64,000 nt of DNA from RGIG4576 sp964606575 (GTDB lineage: Bacteria; Bacteroidota; Bacteroidia; Bacteroidales; Muribaculaceae): NCBI GenBank assembly GCA_964606575.1, contig CAZSHA010000002.1, positions 1 to 64,000 on the forward strand, given 5' to 3'. The position numbers were made by a program, and so were the translations under genes. Shown piece by piece: positions 26,516 through 36,096 of this stretch (position 1 is the stretch's first letter; each line of letters starts with the position of its first letter). Below the pieces are notes generated by a model. That model worked only from the letters and a program-made list of their open reading frames with translations. It did not search any database and was not told the DNA's origin.

Positions 26516-29035
26516 TTATAGATTTGAACTGTAGGGTAATGCTTTGATAAACGTTTCCATAAATTTCCAGTCGGGAGTATTGTCTATCTTAACAGGTAGT
26601 TTTATATATATGTTATCTAACCTTTTAAGCCTGACTTGTCTGCCAAAGTCAAATTTTGGTTTGAATAGGGAAAGAATTGAAAGAATAAACATATTAACAT
26701 AAATATTATTATGTATTTGCTCATATTCTGGATTTATAAAAGATAGTGTGTGAACATTATCATCACTGAAATACTCATATTGATGATAAAAGACATTGCA
26801 GAACATATCAATTGTTATCCTGTTTTTGCATAACATTTTGTTCTTGTCCAAAGCATTTTCCTTATCAATAATGGACGTTCTTCCATTATTATAAGATGAT
26901 GCTGTTATAAGGGGAACATCTCCAGCTATTCGTTCGCTTTCAACAATGCGTTCACCTTTATCTATAACAAAAAGGTTGTTTTTATCAAATTTGTTTCGTT
27001 TGTAATCCGTTCTGCCAATACCAAGTTTAAATGTTTTCCACTTGTCTGTATTAAGCGGTGGTATTTTGTTGGTATGGCTGAAACTATCCTTTGTTATATT
27101 TTCTCCGATTAATTCAAATAGGTCGATTTCGCAAATATCTTTATCAACTAAGCCCAATTGGTCTTTTAAAGCGAATATAATATATTCTTTAATTGTTTTT
27201 GAGAAATTGGATGGATTTAGTTTGCTATAGTCTGTTTTTGAGTGTGCTTGTATGAGCCACTCATCGTTGGTCTTTATTTTTTGATATACAATATTAATTC
27301 CGTCAGCTGGAATTTTGCGATTAAGAATATTTAAAAGGTGTTTTTTGTTTCTATTCCATAAATTGAAAATGTCGGTTCTTCCTCTGTTTTTAGATAAAAC
27401 AAAACCGTCATCTTTCATGTCATATAGAATCACTTCATTTTCTCCATGAGGTGAGTGAGTTTCAAGTACTGCGATTGCGGTATTTGTCGCTGCGTTAGGC
27501 ATAAAAAGTTCTTTAGGCATGTTTATAACATACTTCAAAGTATGCTTAGATAAAATTCTGTCCCTAACATCATCATCGTTAAAAAATGTTGATAGCGGAG
27601 CTATTACAACAAGGTATCTGCTTACAATATCTGCGAGTTTTTCTATAAATTGTATTTCTTTTTTGGTAGGATTGTCCTTGTTGTCTTTTCCTCCATATGG
27701 AGGGTTAATAAAACCGATAGTTGGTGAGATACCCTGTTCCTTTAATCGAGTTAAAATATTGTGCGTGTTTTGTGAGAAAAAATCTTCGTGGAATATTTGA
27801 GATTTTCCATCACCTCTAAACAGCATATTAGAAATGGCTAAAGTATACATGACAGAATTAGATTCAAATCCTATCAATTGCTTGCTTTTAACTGTTTTGA
27901 TTGTGTCTTTTTTGTTTGCAATATTAGAACCGTCAATAGTAGATATAATTTTGTTCATTGCCGCAATGAGGAACGCGCCTGTTCCACAGCAGCAGTCAAT
28001 GATGCAATCGTTATACTTTATGGGAATAAGCTCAGTAAATAATTCCGTAATATGGTGCGGGGTTAAAACAATTCCTTTTTTAACATTCGTTATCCCTGCA
28101 AATCGTAAGAATTCCTCATAAAATTTGCCGATAATATCATAACTGGATTTAAACTCAAAAAGAGGTATAACATTATCTTGCAACTCTATAAGAATTTCTT
28201 TTAGAGTGTCGCTGTTGCGAAGTCGTATATCTGTTTTTAAGAAAGCCAATTCATTAATAAGAACATGTATTTTCTCTTGCGGTAAGCCCTCTTTTTTCAA
28301 CGTTTTCTCAACAAAAGTTGGAATGTCGTCCGCTATTGAGTCGGGATTACGTTGTTGAAAAGTGTTCTTGAAATCGTTGTTTTTGTTAGGATCATATAGG
28401 CAAATCATAAGAGCGCTCAAAAGTATCGGTCTTTTTTGAGAGTCTATGTCACGAAGTTTCTTATTAATGATTATAGAAGATTTGGAGATGTCGTTGGATA
28501 TTTTTTCCTTATCTATATTTTGAAATAGGGATAAGTAGTCATCTTCATTTAAAATCTCTGCTATTTTGCAATCTATTATTTCATTTTTTGATAGTCTGAA
28601 CGTAGAAATCCGATGGTTATATTCGTTGTTAATATCTCCTGATGCGGCAATACCCAAAATTTTCCAATTATAAAAATAATTGTGTATGGATTCTGATAGG
28701 TTGCTCAAATTATTATCCTTAAAGAAGGATAGATACCATTTGACCCCATCAACAGCATATTTCTCGATGTTAGAAAACTCTTTTGATTCATGGTCCGATA
28801 CAGAATCTTTATTCTCTAGCAGAATAAGGAGCTTGCTGTTTTCATTAATATAAATTAAATCAGGTTCTCCTCTTTCATTAGTTTGTTTTTTGCTGGCATT
28901 AGCTAAACAAGATTGAACAAAAGAATTGTTTGTTTTCTTTGCAATCCATGTTCCATTGAAATTTTTAGTTTCAATAAACTTACGAAGTTGAAAGTCCTTT
29001 TCAGTTTCGTTTTTTCTAATCTTTTTAGTTGCCAT
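26516..29035 (-). CDS. Type IIG-like restriction-modification enzyme
   Basis: An 839-residue single-chain restriction-modification protein. The N-terminal region carries a PD-(D/E)xK-like nuclease core: GEPDLIYI (Asp59) and LLILLENKD (Glu74, Lys76). A helical region follows, then an N6-adenine methyltransferase domain with motif I DCCCGTGAFL (near 348) and motif IV NPPYGG (near 445). The last 180 residues (WKTFKLGIGRTDYKRNKF onward) look like a target recognition domain, as in HsdS. Fusion of the three activities is typical of type IIG/BcgI-like systems. It stands alone between metabolic genes, is noticeably AT-rich, and is probably acquired. The recognition sequence cannot be predicted. Confidence 0.8.
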   Translation of the reverse strand: MATKKIRKNETEKDFQLRKFIETKNFNGTWIAKKTNNSFVQSCLANASKKQTNERGEPDLIYINENSKLLILLENKDSVSDHESKEFSNIEKYAVDGVKWYLSFFKDNNLSNLSESIHNYFYNWKILGIAASGDINNEYNHRISTFRLSKNEIIDCKIAEILNEDDYLSLFQNIDKEKISNDISKSSIIINKKLRDIDSQKRPILLSALMICLYDPNKNNDFKNTFQQRNPDSIADDIPTFVEKTLKKEGLPQEKIHVLINELAFLKTDIRLRNSDTLKEILIELQDNVIPLFEFKSSYDIIGKFYEEFLRFAGITNVKKGIVLTPHHITELFTELIPIKYNDCIIDCCCGTGAFLIAAMNKIISTIDGSNIANKKDTIKTVKSKQLIGFESNSVMYTLAISNMLFRGDGKSQIFHEDFFSQNTHNILTRLKEQGISPTIGFINPPYGGKDNKDNPTKKEIQFIEKLADIVSRYLVVIAPLSTFFNDDDVRDRILSKHTLKYVINMPKELFMPNAATNTAIAVLETHSPHGENEVILYDMKDDGFVLSKNRGRTDIFNLWNRNKKHLLNILNRKIPADGINIVYQKIKTNDEWLIQAHSKTDYSKLNPSNFSKTIKEYIIFALKDQLGLVDKDICEIDLFELIGENITKDSFSHTNKIPPLNTDKWKTFKLGIGRTDYKRNKFDKNNLFVIDKGERIVESERIAGDVPLITASSYNNGRTSIIDKENALDKNKMLCKNRITIDMFCNVFYHQYEYFSDDNVHTLSFINPEYEQIHNNIYVNMFILSILSLFKPKFDFGRQVRLKRLDNIYIKLPVKIDNTPDWKFMETFIKALPYSSNL

Positions 29036-29065
29036 AGCAATATAGTTTGGAGTTTTTTGTTTTGT

Positions 29066-30202
29066 CTAGAGGGATTTTTTGAAGGCGCGGCGGCGTTTGT
29101 GCTGGGTGGTGTCGAAATATTGCCATTGCGATTGCACTTTTTCGTTCACCTCAAGCTCCGGATTGCTCTCGGCATACACATAACCGTTGCCTATAAAGGC
29201 GGGGATAAGGTCGGCAAACAATAGTGCGTTTACTCCCTTGCTCTGATATTCGGGTTTCACAGCGACAAGCATCAAGTCGATAACATCGTTCTTTCCTCGT
29301 AAGGCTTTCAACATGTGCCACCAGCCGAATGGGAACAGTTTGCCTCGTGACTTTTGTAATGCTTTCGACATCGACGGCAACGTGATGCCTACGCCTATCA
29401 ATTCTCCGCTTTCCTCGGTTATTAGGCACACATTCTCAAGCCTTAGTATAGGCAAATACATCTTTATGTAATGGTCGATTTGCTTTTGAGTGAGCGGTGA
29501 GTAGCCATATAGTGGGTCGTAAGCCTCGTTGATGAGCTTGAAAATAGCTTCGCCATAGTCTTTTACCAGTTTGTTGGCGCTAGTATATTTAGGCGTATTC
29601 AGTTTGTATTTCTTGCGTATTATGTCGGCTATACGTGACATCTTTTCTGGAATACCGTCAGGAATCATAATCTTAAATTCCACCCAATCAATCTCCTTCT
29701 CAAAGCCAAGTTTCTCGATGTGTTGAGGATAATAAGGATAGTTGTAGATGGTTGCCATTGTGCCTATTTGGTCATAACCCTCAATAAGCATACCTTCAGG
29801 ATCCATGTCGGTGAAGCCCAGCGGGCCCACGATGGTGTCCATTCCTTTTTCACGTCCCCATTGTTCCACAGCCCCTATAAGAGCCTTGCTCACTTCCTCG
29901 TTGTCTATAAAGTCCACAAAGCCGAAACGCACGTGTCGATCATTGTATTTCTTGTTGGTCACATTGTTTATGATGCCGGCGATGCGCCCCACAGGCTTGC
30001 CTGTGGTGTCGTCGTATGCCATGAAATATTTAGATTCGCAGAACTCAAAAGCTGGGTTGCCCTCGGGTGTAAGCGTGTTCAACTCGTCAAGAACGAGCGA
30101 AGGCACATAATATTCGTTATTCTTATAAAGATTTATGCTGAAATCTACAAACTTTTTCAGTTCTTTCTTCTTAGCAGGAATTTCCTTGATAATAATAGCC
30201 AT
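29066..30202 (-). CDS. GNAT-like N-acetyltransferase-fold protein
   Basis: A 378-residue cytoplasmic protein. The C-terminal half has acetyltransferase-like features: VCLITEESGELIGVGITLPS, then DLMLVAVKPEYQSKGVNALLF, resembling motif A of the GNAT fold (V..eyqgkGvg). The N-terminal half (YVPSLVLDELNTL, GFTDMDPEGML) resembles conserved YghO-type proteins. Substrate unknown. It has a TAATTTTG box 25 bases upstream and ends 30 bases before the restriction gene. Confidence 0.7.
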   Translation of the reverse strand: MAIIIKEIPAKKKELKKFVDFSINLYKNNEYYVPSLVLDELNTLTPEGNPAFEFCESKYFMAYDDTTGKPVGRIAGIINNVTNKKYNDRHVRFGFVDFIDNEEVSKALIGAVEQWGREKGMDTIVGPLGFTDMDPEGMLIEGYDQIGTMATIYNYPYYPQHIEKLGFEKEIDWVEFKIMIPDGIPEKMSRIADIIRKKYKLNTPKYTSANKLVKDYGEAIFKLINEAYDPLYGYSPLTQKQIDHYIKMYLPILRLENVCLITEESGELIGVGITLPSMSKALQKSRGKLFPFGWWHMLKALRGKNDVIDLMLVAVKPEYQSKGVNALLFADLIPAFIGNGYVYAESNPELEVNEKVQSQWQYFDTTQHKRRRAFKKSL

Positions 30203-30226
30203 AATATATTATATATTTCCAATCCT

Positions 30227-30234
30227 CAAAATTA
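30227..30234 (-). promoter_or_regulatory. -7 box of the GNAT-like gene
   Basis: Minus-strand TAATTTTG, 25 bases before the start; no clear -33 box. Confidence 0.5.
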
Positions 30235-30281
30235 CGCAAAAAAAAGCATAGAAGCTAAATATTAACAAAATATATAAATAT

Positions 30282-30313
30282 AAAGCGGTTGTGCATAATG
30301 TCACAACCGCTTT
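30282..30313 (-). terminator. Terminator of the secreted-protein operon
   Basis: Perfect 12-base stem AAAGCGGTTGTG / CACAACCGCTTT with an 8-base loop, 23 bases beyond the stop at 30336, followed on the minus strand by an interrupted T tract. Confidence 0.8.
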
Positions 30314-30335
30314 ATTGGTCAATAGTTAGAACGTG

Positions 30336-33300
30336 TTATCGGCTTAATACTTTTGTTGTGTTGTTGTCTATATTCACGATAAATACGCCTTTATATGGCA
30401 ACGGAATTGTCATAGTGTCTTCTGTTGATATCCCGCTAAATATCAAAACACCGTTTGTTCCGTACACTTTTATGTGTTGGTTGGAAGAAAGACCAGCCAC
30501 GTAAAGATTGTTGTTATATGCCCATGTTTTTAATATTTTATTTGTTATATCGTATACATTGGTCAAATCTTGTACAGACACATTACATGTGGTTGCATAT
30601 TTAGTGCCGTCAACACCGTGAATAGTAGCGGTAACAATTGTTTTACCGTAAGATAGGCTGGCAATTACACCGTTTTGGTCTACGCTTATTATGTTATTGT
30701 TGTCGCAATCCCATTCGATGTGGTCATAATCGGCATTCAACGGTATAGGAAATATTGGAATAACATTCATGTCACCTTTAGCCATAATAATATTTTTCTT
30801 ATTGCTGGTTATTCCATTTAGTGCCGATGATGTTCTGCCTTCTATTATCATTTTTGGAGTGGGGTTAAAAGCTGTATTAGATGGCTTGCTTTCATCACCT
30901 AAAGTTCCATGATAGTTACGTCCCCAAGCCCATACGCTTCCGTCGTTCTTATTGGCAAGTGTAGTGTGTCCGTTAGAAATAATGCTTGACACATCATCCA
31001 TGATTCTAATAGGCGATTCGGATGCGGAGTTGCCACCGTCACCTAATTGCCCGAAACCATTGTCGCCATAAGCCCAAAGGCTGCCATCGTTCTTGACATA
31101 TTGGATATAGTTAGAACCTACGGCAACATTGCTCACATCGCCAGCTACTTCGGTTGGGATAGAATCGTTAGCGCCCCAAGTCCATAGGCTTCCGTCATTT
31201 TTGATAGCGGCGACAATGTCGCCCCCTGATGCCGAAGCCGTTACGATAGCCACATCGTTTAATATTTCGCTTGGTTCCCATCGGTCTTGAGTACTGCCAT
31301 CTCCAAGTTGTCCTTTGTCGTTGCGTCCCCAAGACAATAGTGTGCCGTCATCTTTTATAGCGAATGAACTGCACCATCCCGATATGGCAGAAACAACATT
31401 CTCCATGATTTGTACGGGTTCTTTTTGAGTTGTGGTAGTTCCGTTTCCTATCTGACCGAAATCATTTCGTCCGCACATCCACAATGTGTTGTCATCCTTG
31501 ATTATTGCAGTAGTTTGTCCGCCAGCCGATACCGAAACCACGTTATCCATCACCTTTATAGGATTGGCAGAGCCTAGAGTGGAGTTGTTGCCGAATTCTC
31601 CGCAGTACTGCCTACCCCACATCCACAGACTGCCGTCTTTCTTGATGACGGCATGGTGCATGAATCCAGAAGAAACAGCTTTAACATCGCTGGTTATAAA
31701 TGTTTCCGGTTTTAAGATAGAGGTATAACTATAGCTTCCGTCGTTGCTGTTGCCCGATTCGTATCTCATACCCCAAGCCTGCAGGCTTCCATCAGTTTTT
31801 ATTGCTGTGGCAAGTTCAGAACTTCCCGATGATATGGCTGTGATATATTCGCCGGTGGTGAACTTCCATGATATAGGATCGTTGCCTTCACCCTGAGGAG
31901 ATACTACGGCATCGGCAGGCACGTTAACGGTGTAAATACATCCCAAGTCGAGCGGTTTGTCAGGACTGAAGTAGATTGTGCTGTCGGCAACGATGATTTC
32001 GCCTGATATTTCTATCGAGTCGTTTCTCGTCACCGATAAATTCATTATGTTTTCACAAGCCTTCACATCATTGCTGAATGAAACAAAAGGGGTCACGTCA
32101 TCATATTTGTACAGTTCCTCTTTATCGGGATATATTCGGGTCACATTCATGTTGCTCATGTAGTAGTCCATAGATAGAATGTCGCTGCTTTCATATCCGT
32201 CGCCTATAGCAATAGCACGCAATTTAATCTCGCTGTTTACCGTGATAGCATTAGCGTACAGTGTGCTATTAGTGTTAGGAGTGCTACCGTCAAGCGTGTA
32301 ATAGATACTTGCCGTAGGTTTGCTTGCTGTAAGCGCCACTTGGTCACCCTTGTTTACAAAACGTTCATTTAGCGATGAAGTTAATGTGAGTTTCTCTAAA
32401 TCACCTGTAGTAAATGTTACCGATTCTTGCGAAGTGTAATGCGTACCCCATTTGTTCTTTACAGCCTTGGCAGGTATTGTCAGCGTATATTTCGTGTTTG
32501 CATTCAAAGCCTTGTCGGGGGTGAATGTGATAGTTTTGCCTGAAATACTTGCATTACCCTTAACCGTAGTACCCGATGAAGATTTCAGAGATATGTTGTC
32601 AAAATTGTCGCCTTTATAAAGTGCTAGCGAGTAGCTTACACTCGGACACGTGAAAACAGTCTGTTCGGTGCTGTTGTTTTCGGGATATACGCTTGCCTTA
32701 TTAAACGGTGGCTCCGACACATATACTGTAGCATTGTTTGATCTGACTTTTCCATTTATGATACAATATACACTAGTTGTTCCTGGTGTAACACCAGTTA
32801 ACACACCCGAAGATGAAATTGAAGCCACATCAGCATCATTTGAGTACCATTGTGTGGAAGATACCTCAGCATTGCTAGGACTAACAGAAACTGTCAGTTG
32901 TTTTGATGATTCTGCATCTATGTTTATCGGAGAGTTGATAGTAGCGCTGTTTGGTTCGATTTTTTTCACTGTTACTGTACAATATGGCGAATTTCCAGAA
33001 ACTTTTGAGTAGGCTGTTATGTATGTAGTTCCAGGAGAAACGCTTTCAACCAAACCTGTGTTAGGATTTACTTTTGCTATACTAGGATTTGAACTGCTGT
33101 AATAAATATCTGCCGCATAGCTATAACTATTAGAGTATGTTAAACTACATCCTACGTAGCCAGTTTCTCCTATAGCTAAGGTCATATAACTAGGTGAGAT
33201 TATTGCGGGATTATCATAACAACTTATTGTCCAGCTTCGTGATTGACTTTTATAAGTGTCGTTGGAGTATAGTTTATATTGCCATTTACAAGTTATAGTG

Positions 33301-33542
33301 GCTGTTCCGCTAAAAAATTGGGTGACAGTTATTTTACGATAAAAACCGCTGCCAGAGAAGGATATATATCCACCATTACAAGACCATGACACATTGGTCG
33401 TTATTCCCATAACAGAAGATGTAGCATCACATTCATAACTTTGTCCTACCCATAACCGCTGGTTTGCATGTAATGTTAAAGTGAAAAACAAGCATGCAAC
33501 TAGGATGTTTATTTTTTTGAAAATACCGTTTATATTTTGCAT
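30336..33542 (-). CDS. Large secreted Ig-like / RCC1-repeat protein with type IX-like C-terminus
   Basis: 1068 residues. A signal peptide (1-27) is followed by two Big_2-like bacterial Ig domains (about 105-275), an SbsA-like Ig domain (GNASISGKTITFTPDKALN), a chitobiase-type domain (ASIYYTLDGSTPNTNS), another SbsA-like domain, and then six or seven RCC1 propeller repeats (GSLWMWGRQYCGEFGNNS, LWMCGRNDFGQIGNG, LLSWGRNDKGQLGDG; about 575-890). A further Big_2 domain and a short C-terminal domain (VAGLSSNQHIKVYGTNG to TKVLSR) resemble a type IX sorting domain. This is a surface or extracellular binding protein; the ligand is unknown. Last gene of a three-gene operon. Confidence 0.8.
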   Translation of the reverse strand: MQNINGIFKKINILVACLFFTLTLHANQRLWVGQSYECDATSSVMGITTNVSWSCNGGYISFSGSGFYRKITVTQFFSGTATITCKWQYKLYSNDTYKSQSRSWTISCYDNPAIISPSYMTLAIGETGYVGCSLTYSNSYSYAADIYYSSSNPSIAKVNPNTGLVESVSPGTTYITAYSKVSGNSPYCTVTVKKIEPNSATINSPINIDAESSKQLTVSVSPSNAEVSSTQWYSNDADVASISSSGVLTGVTPGTTSVYCIINGKVRSNNATVYVSEPPFNKASVYPENNSTEQTVFTCPSVSYSLALYKGDNFDNISLKSSSGTTVKGNASISGKTITFTPDKALNANTKYTLTIPAKAVKNKWGTHYTSQESVTFTTGDLEKLTLTSSLNERFVNKGDQVALTASKPTASIYYTLDGSTPNTNSTLYANAITVNSEIKLRAIAIGDGYESSDILSMDYYMSNMNVTRIYPDKEELYKYDDVTPFVSFSNDVKACENIMNLSVTRNDSIEISGEIIVADSTIYFSPDKPLDLGCIYTVNVPADAVVSPQGEGNDPISWKFTTGEYITAISSGSSELATAIKTDGSLQAWGMRYESGNSNDGSYSYTSILKPETFITSDVKAVSSGFMHHAVIKKDGSLWMWGRQYCGEFGNNSTLGSANPIKVMDNVVSVSAGGQTTAIIKDDNTLWMCGRNDFGQIGNGTTTTQKEPVQIMENVVSAISGWCSSFAIKDDGTLLSWGRNDKGQLGDGSTQDRWEPSEILNDVAIVTASASGGDIVAAIKNDGSLWTWGANDSIPTEVAGDVSNVAVGSNYIQYVKNDGSLWAYGDNGFGQLGDGGNSASESPIRIMDDVSSIISNGHTTLANKNDGSVWAWGRNYHGTLGDESKPSNTAFNPTPKMIIEGRTSSALNGITSNKKNIIMAKGDMNVIPIFPIPLNADYDHIEWDCDNNNIISVDQNGVIASLSYGKTIVTATIHGVDGTKYATTCNVSVQDLTNVYDITNKILKTWAYNNNLYVAGLSSNQHIKVYGTNGVLIFSGISTEDTMTIPLPYKGVFIVNIDNNTTKVLSR

Positions 33543-33555
33543 AGTCTTCTTGTTT

Positions 33556-34581
33556 TTAATTGTTCTGTTTTATTTCGATTGCCTTATTTTCGTTCAGCTT
33601 TTCGATATTGCCTGTCTTGTCACGAGCCGTAACGGTGAAGCGGTAGGTCACGCCTGCCTGAGTCTTGAACACGCTAGTTGTTTCGGTTGTGTTCGGCATC
33701 CATAAGTAGAATGGCATATCATTTTCTGAAACATATACATTGTAGTCGGCAATTTCATCCTCATTGGCGCTCCATGTGAGTTTCACACCGTCACTCTGAT
33801 TCTCGGCAGCGATTGAGGAAACAGGAGAAATTTCATCAGGATAAGCGATGTCGGCATATTCTATGTTTGATACATTGCCGGCATCATCACCGAATACGAT
33901 ATTGAACCGTGCGGTAGAGTTGCGTGAATATCCGTCGGTCTTGGCATAATGTGGAATTTCCAACTGTTGCGAGAAGAGGAACACGGTGCTGTCACAATCC
34001 ACGTCTACTCTTTCGGCTTTGTCGGTATTGTTGTTCCACCAATATTTATACCAACTAATCTTAGTAGCTTTTGGCTCGTTCTTGAAGAATGCCCATGTGT
34101 GAGTCGCACTGTAATTGTTCAGCACGTCTTTCACCCTATAATTCAAGGTGTGTAATCCTGCGCTTAATGCCGAAGCATCCACCGAGAAAGCTATTGTGTC
34201 GTTTATCACATTATTGTTGCTGTGAGTGATAGAATCGTTGTCTATCCAGTATTCAACCATAGTGACTTTGTTGACTATGCTTGTGTCACGCAAAGCATTT
34301 TTCATGAACATCCATGTAGATAATGGGCTATACATGCCCTCGTTATCTCTCACTCGATAGCTGAGAGTGTGTAAACCCTCGTTCAATAAAGATGCGTCGA
34401 TAGTGAAAGCCACCGTAGAGCTATCCACGGCAAATTGCGTTTTATCGTTGTAATCATTGTCTATCCAATATTCTCCCGCTTCAACTTTCACAACTTCGTT
34501 TTTAGGTAACATGTTCTCTTGAGCATTGACGGCAGTTAACAACGATAAGGCAAGAATTGATATAATCAATCTTTTAACCAT
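33556..34581 (-). CDS. Secreted protein with EYWIDND repeats and fibronectin type III domain
   Basis: 341 residues. Signal peptide (ends VNAQ, about 20 residues), then three repeats of about 70-80 residues that each start with a GEYWIDNDYND / VEYWIDNDSI / YKYWWNNNTD motif and contain a GLHTLSYRVRD / GLHTLNYRVKD core. A fibronectin type III-like domain follows (PVSSIAAENQSDGVKLTWSAN to YRFTVTARDKTGN, about 245-330). No catalytic motif is seen. It starts 4 bases after the upstream beta-helix gene and ends 13 bases before the RCC1 gene. Confidence 0.75.
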   Translation of the reverse strand: MVKRLIISILALSLLTAVNAQENMLPKNEVVKVEAGEYWIDNDYNDKTQFAVDSSTVAFTIDASLLNEGLHTLSYRVRDNEGMYSPLSTWMFMKNALRDTSIVNKVTMVEYWIDNDSITHSNNNVINDTIAFSVDASALSAGLHTLNYRVKDVLNNYSATHTWAFFKNEPKATKISWYKYWWNNNTDKAERVDVDCDSTVFLFSQQLEIPHYAKTDGYSRNSTARFNIVFGDDAGNVSNIEYADIAYPDEISPVSSIAAENQSDGVKLTWSANEDEIADYNVYVSENDMPFYLWMPNTTETTSVFKTQAGVTYRFTVTARDKTGNIEKLNENKAIEIKQNN

Positions 34582-34585
34582 AATC

Positions 34586-35587
34586 TTATTCTGCTTTTAC
34601 TGTTATTTTCACGTTAAGTTTCCCCTCGGCATCGGTATTTGAGTCTATTGTTTTATCGGTGATGCGAGGTATACTAGGATAGTATGAGAATCCGGTACCG
34701 CCAGTGATGCCCACAGGAGTTCCGTCTTGTCCGGTCTTGCCGAATGAACGAGTATCAGGTCTAATATCAAATTTATAATCCTCAAAAGGTGAGGATGTTC
34801 CTGAATAGCTGTTTCCAGAGTTAGTGCATCCATCACTATATATAATAGTATAATAGTACTTTGAGCCTGATGTACTACCAGCATAGGTGTAGCGATAATA
34901 AAGGTTGTTGTAGAATTCTCCATAAACCACAGTTATATAGTTGCTAGTATTATCTGAGATGTTTAGCCCTAAAACATTATTTTTATATATAGCATACGGT
35001 ATTTCAGTTACAGATGAACACCACATACGGATAAAACAGTTTGTTATATATGACATATTTGTTTTCGTGTTTCTTTCAGTAAAACGTTCAATTGTAGAAT
35101 TTTTGATACAATAGTTTTTACCTACGGCAATAGCTTTATCATACTTGATAACGCATTGGTCTACGAGGGTGTTGGTGTGAAACGTATTATCTGTATATTG
35201 AAAATAGTTATATACCAAGCAACGCTTTATGTGGAAGTTGGAAATATTGCCTAACGTGACATTATTTGAGAAATAAACGCCTTCGATTTTTACGTTGTCA
35301 GCACTGATAGTGAGAGTTCCGATTATTGTGTTAAGTTGTGATGTTTCGCTTAATCCGCAGGCTCCGATGATTGTGATAGATTTCTTCACTTCGGTTATGG
35401 TGTTGAATACACCTGATGACAAGGTGATTACATCACCATCAGAAGCGGCTTCGTAGGCTTGCTTGAATGCATCTACTCCGTAGAACGGAGTCATCTTGTC
35501 CCCCTGTTGGAGTGTTGCTGTTAAACCGTCAGCTAGAGCGTTCACGCTGATTAGCATCAATGATAGAAAGAATAGAATTTTTTTCAT
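34586..35587 (-). CDS. Secreted parallel beta-helix protein
   Basis: 333 residues with a signal peptide (ends ALAD, 1-19). The early segment FYGVDAFKQAYEAASDGDVITLSSGVF is the typical entry to DUF1565/right-handed beta-helix proteins, followed by ladder-like short strands (ITIIGACG, NVKIEGVYFSN, NFHIKRCLV, CVIKYDKAI, CIKNSTIERF). Such folds bind or cleave polysaccharides, but no pectate-lyase catalytic set is evident. First gene of the secreted-protein operon, preceded by an unusual structured leader. Confidence 0.75.
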   Translation of the reverse strand: MKKILFFLSLMLISVNALADGLTATLQQGDKMTPFYGVDAFKQAYEAASDGDVITLSSGVFNTITEVKKSITIIGACGLSETSQLNTIIGTLTISADNVKIEGVYFSNNVTLGNISNFHIKRCLVYNYFQYTDNTFHTNTLVDQCVIKYDKAIAVGKNYCIKNSTIERFTERNTKTNMSYITNCFIRMWCSSVTEIPYAIYKNNVLGLNISDNTSNYITVVYGEFYNNLYYRYTYAGSTSGSKYYYTIIYSDGCTNSGNSYSGTSSPFEDYKFDIRPDTRSFGKTGQDGTPVGITGGTGFSYYPSIPRITDKTIDSNTDAEGKLNVKITVKAE

Positions 35588-35663
35588 AATGAATAATTTT
35601 GTTTGTTGTTTGTAATGTTTTGTTGTTATGATATAAAAAAGAAAGGCGTGTAACCATTCGTAA

Positions 35664-35813
35664 CTTGTTTTTTACGTTAGGTTACCGCCAAGTGACCTTA
35701 TCATCCTACAACAAGCACAAAATGATTCACGCCATAGCAGCATGAACATTCAGTCTGCTTGTCCTCCGGATGATGAATGATTTGGCGGTATTCAACGTAA
35801 AAAAGAGAACAAG
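35664..35813. repeat. 150-base imperfect inverted repeat in the leader of the secreted-protein operon
   Basis: Arms of about 55 bases. CTTGTT, TTTTACGTT and TACCGCCAA (35664-35691) pair with TTGGCGGTA, AACGTAAAA and AACAAG (35782-35813). Further inward, ATCATCC and ACAAGCA (35700-35717) pair with TGCTTGT and GGATGAT (35756-35774). The central 30-40 bases form the loop. No target-site duplication is visible. It can be a long RNA hairpin in the leader, or a small non-autonomous element. Confidence 0.75.
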
Positions 35814-35947
35814 AGCTAGAAGCTCATATACGATTAATCTATAACCGTGTCATCATCGAAATGAAACGGTTGAAATGAAAAGTCGGAATAATGTTATTTC
35901 TTCATTGGCAAAAACGGGTTTTATAGTGTTTAAATTTGAATATGTTG

Positions 35948-35955
35948 CAAAGGTA
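35948..35955 (-). promoter_or_regulatory. -7 box upstream of the secreted-protein operon
   Basis: Minus-strand TACCTTTG fits TAnnTTTG. If used, the transcript has a leader of about 350 bases containing the whole inverted repeat. Confidence 0.55.
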
Positions 35956-35992
35956 ATTAAAATATCATATAAAGATTTTTAATTATGTGAAA

Positions 35993-36085
35993 TTACTTGT
36001 TGTTCCAAATGAGGACGGCTACAAGCACTACGATTATTAATGTGAGCGCTATGTAAATCTTGTCATATTTGTGTTTGTCATCCAT
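35993..36085 (-). CDS. 30-residue single-span membrane peptide
   Basis: Short ORF encoding a charged N-terminus (MDDKHKYDK), one hydrophobic segment of about 18 residues (IYIALTLIIVVLVAVLIW) and the end NNK. It starts 11 bases after the stop of the zinc-ribbon gene, so it is probably translated from the same message. The ordered charged/hydrophobic pattern and tight spacing support a real small protein; its function is unknown. Confidence 0.5.
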   Translation of the reverse strand: MDDKHKYDKIYIALTLIIVVLVAVLIWNNK

Positions 36086-36096
36086 AATGATATTGT

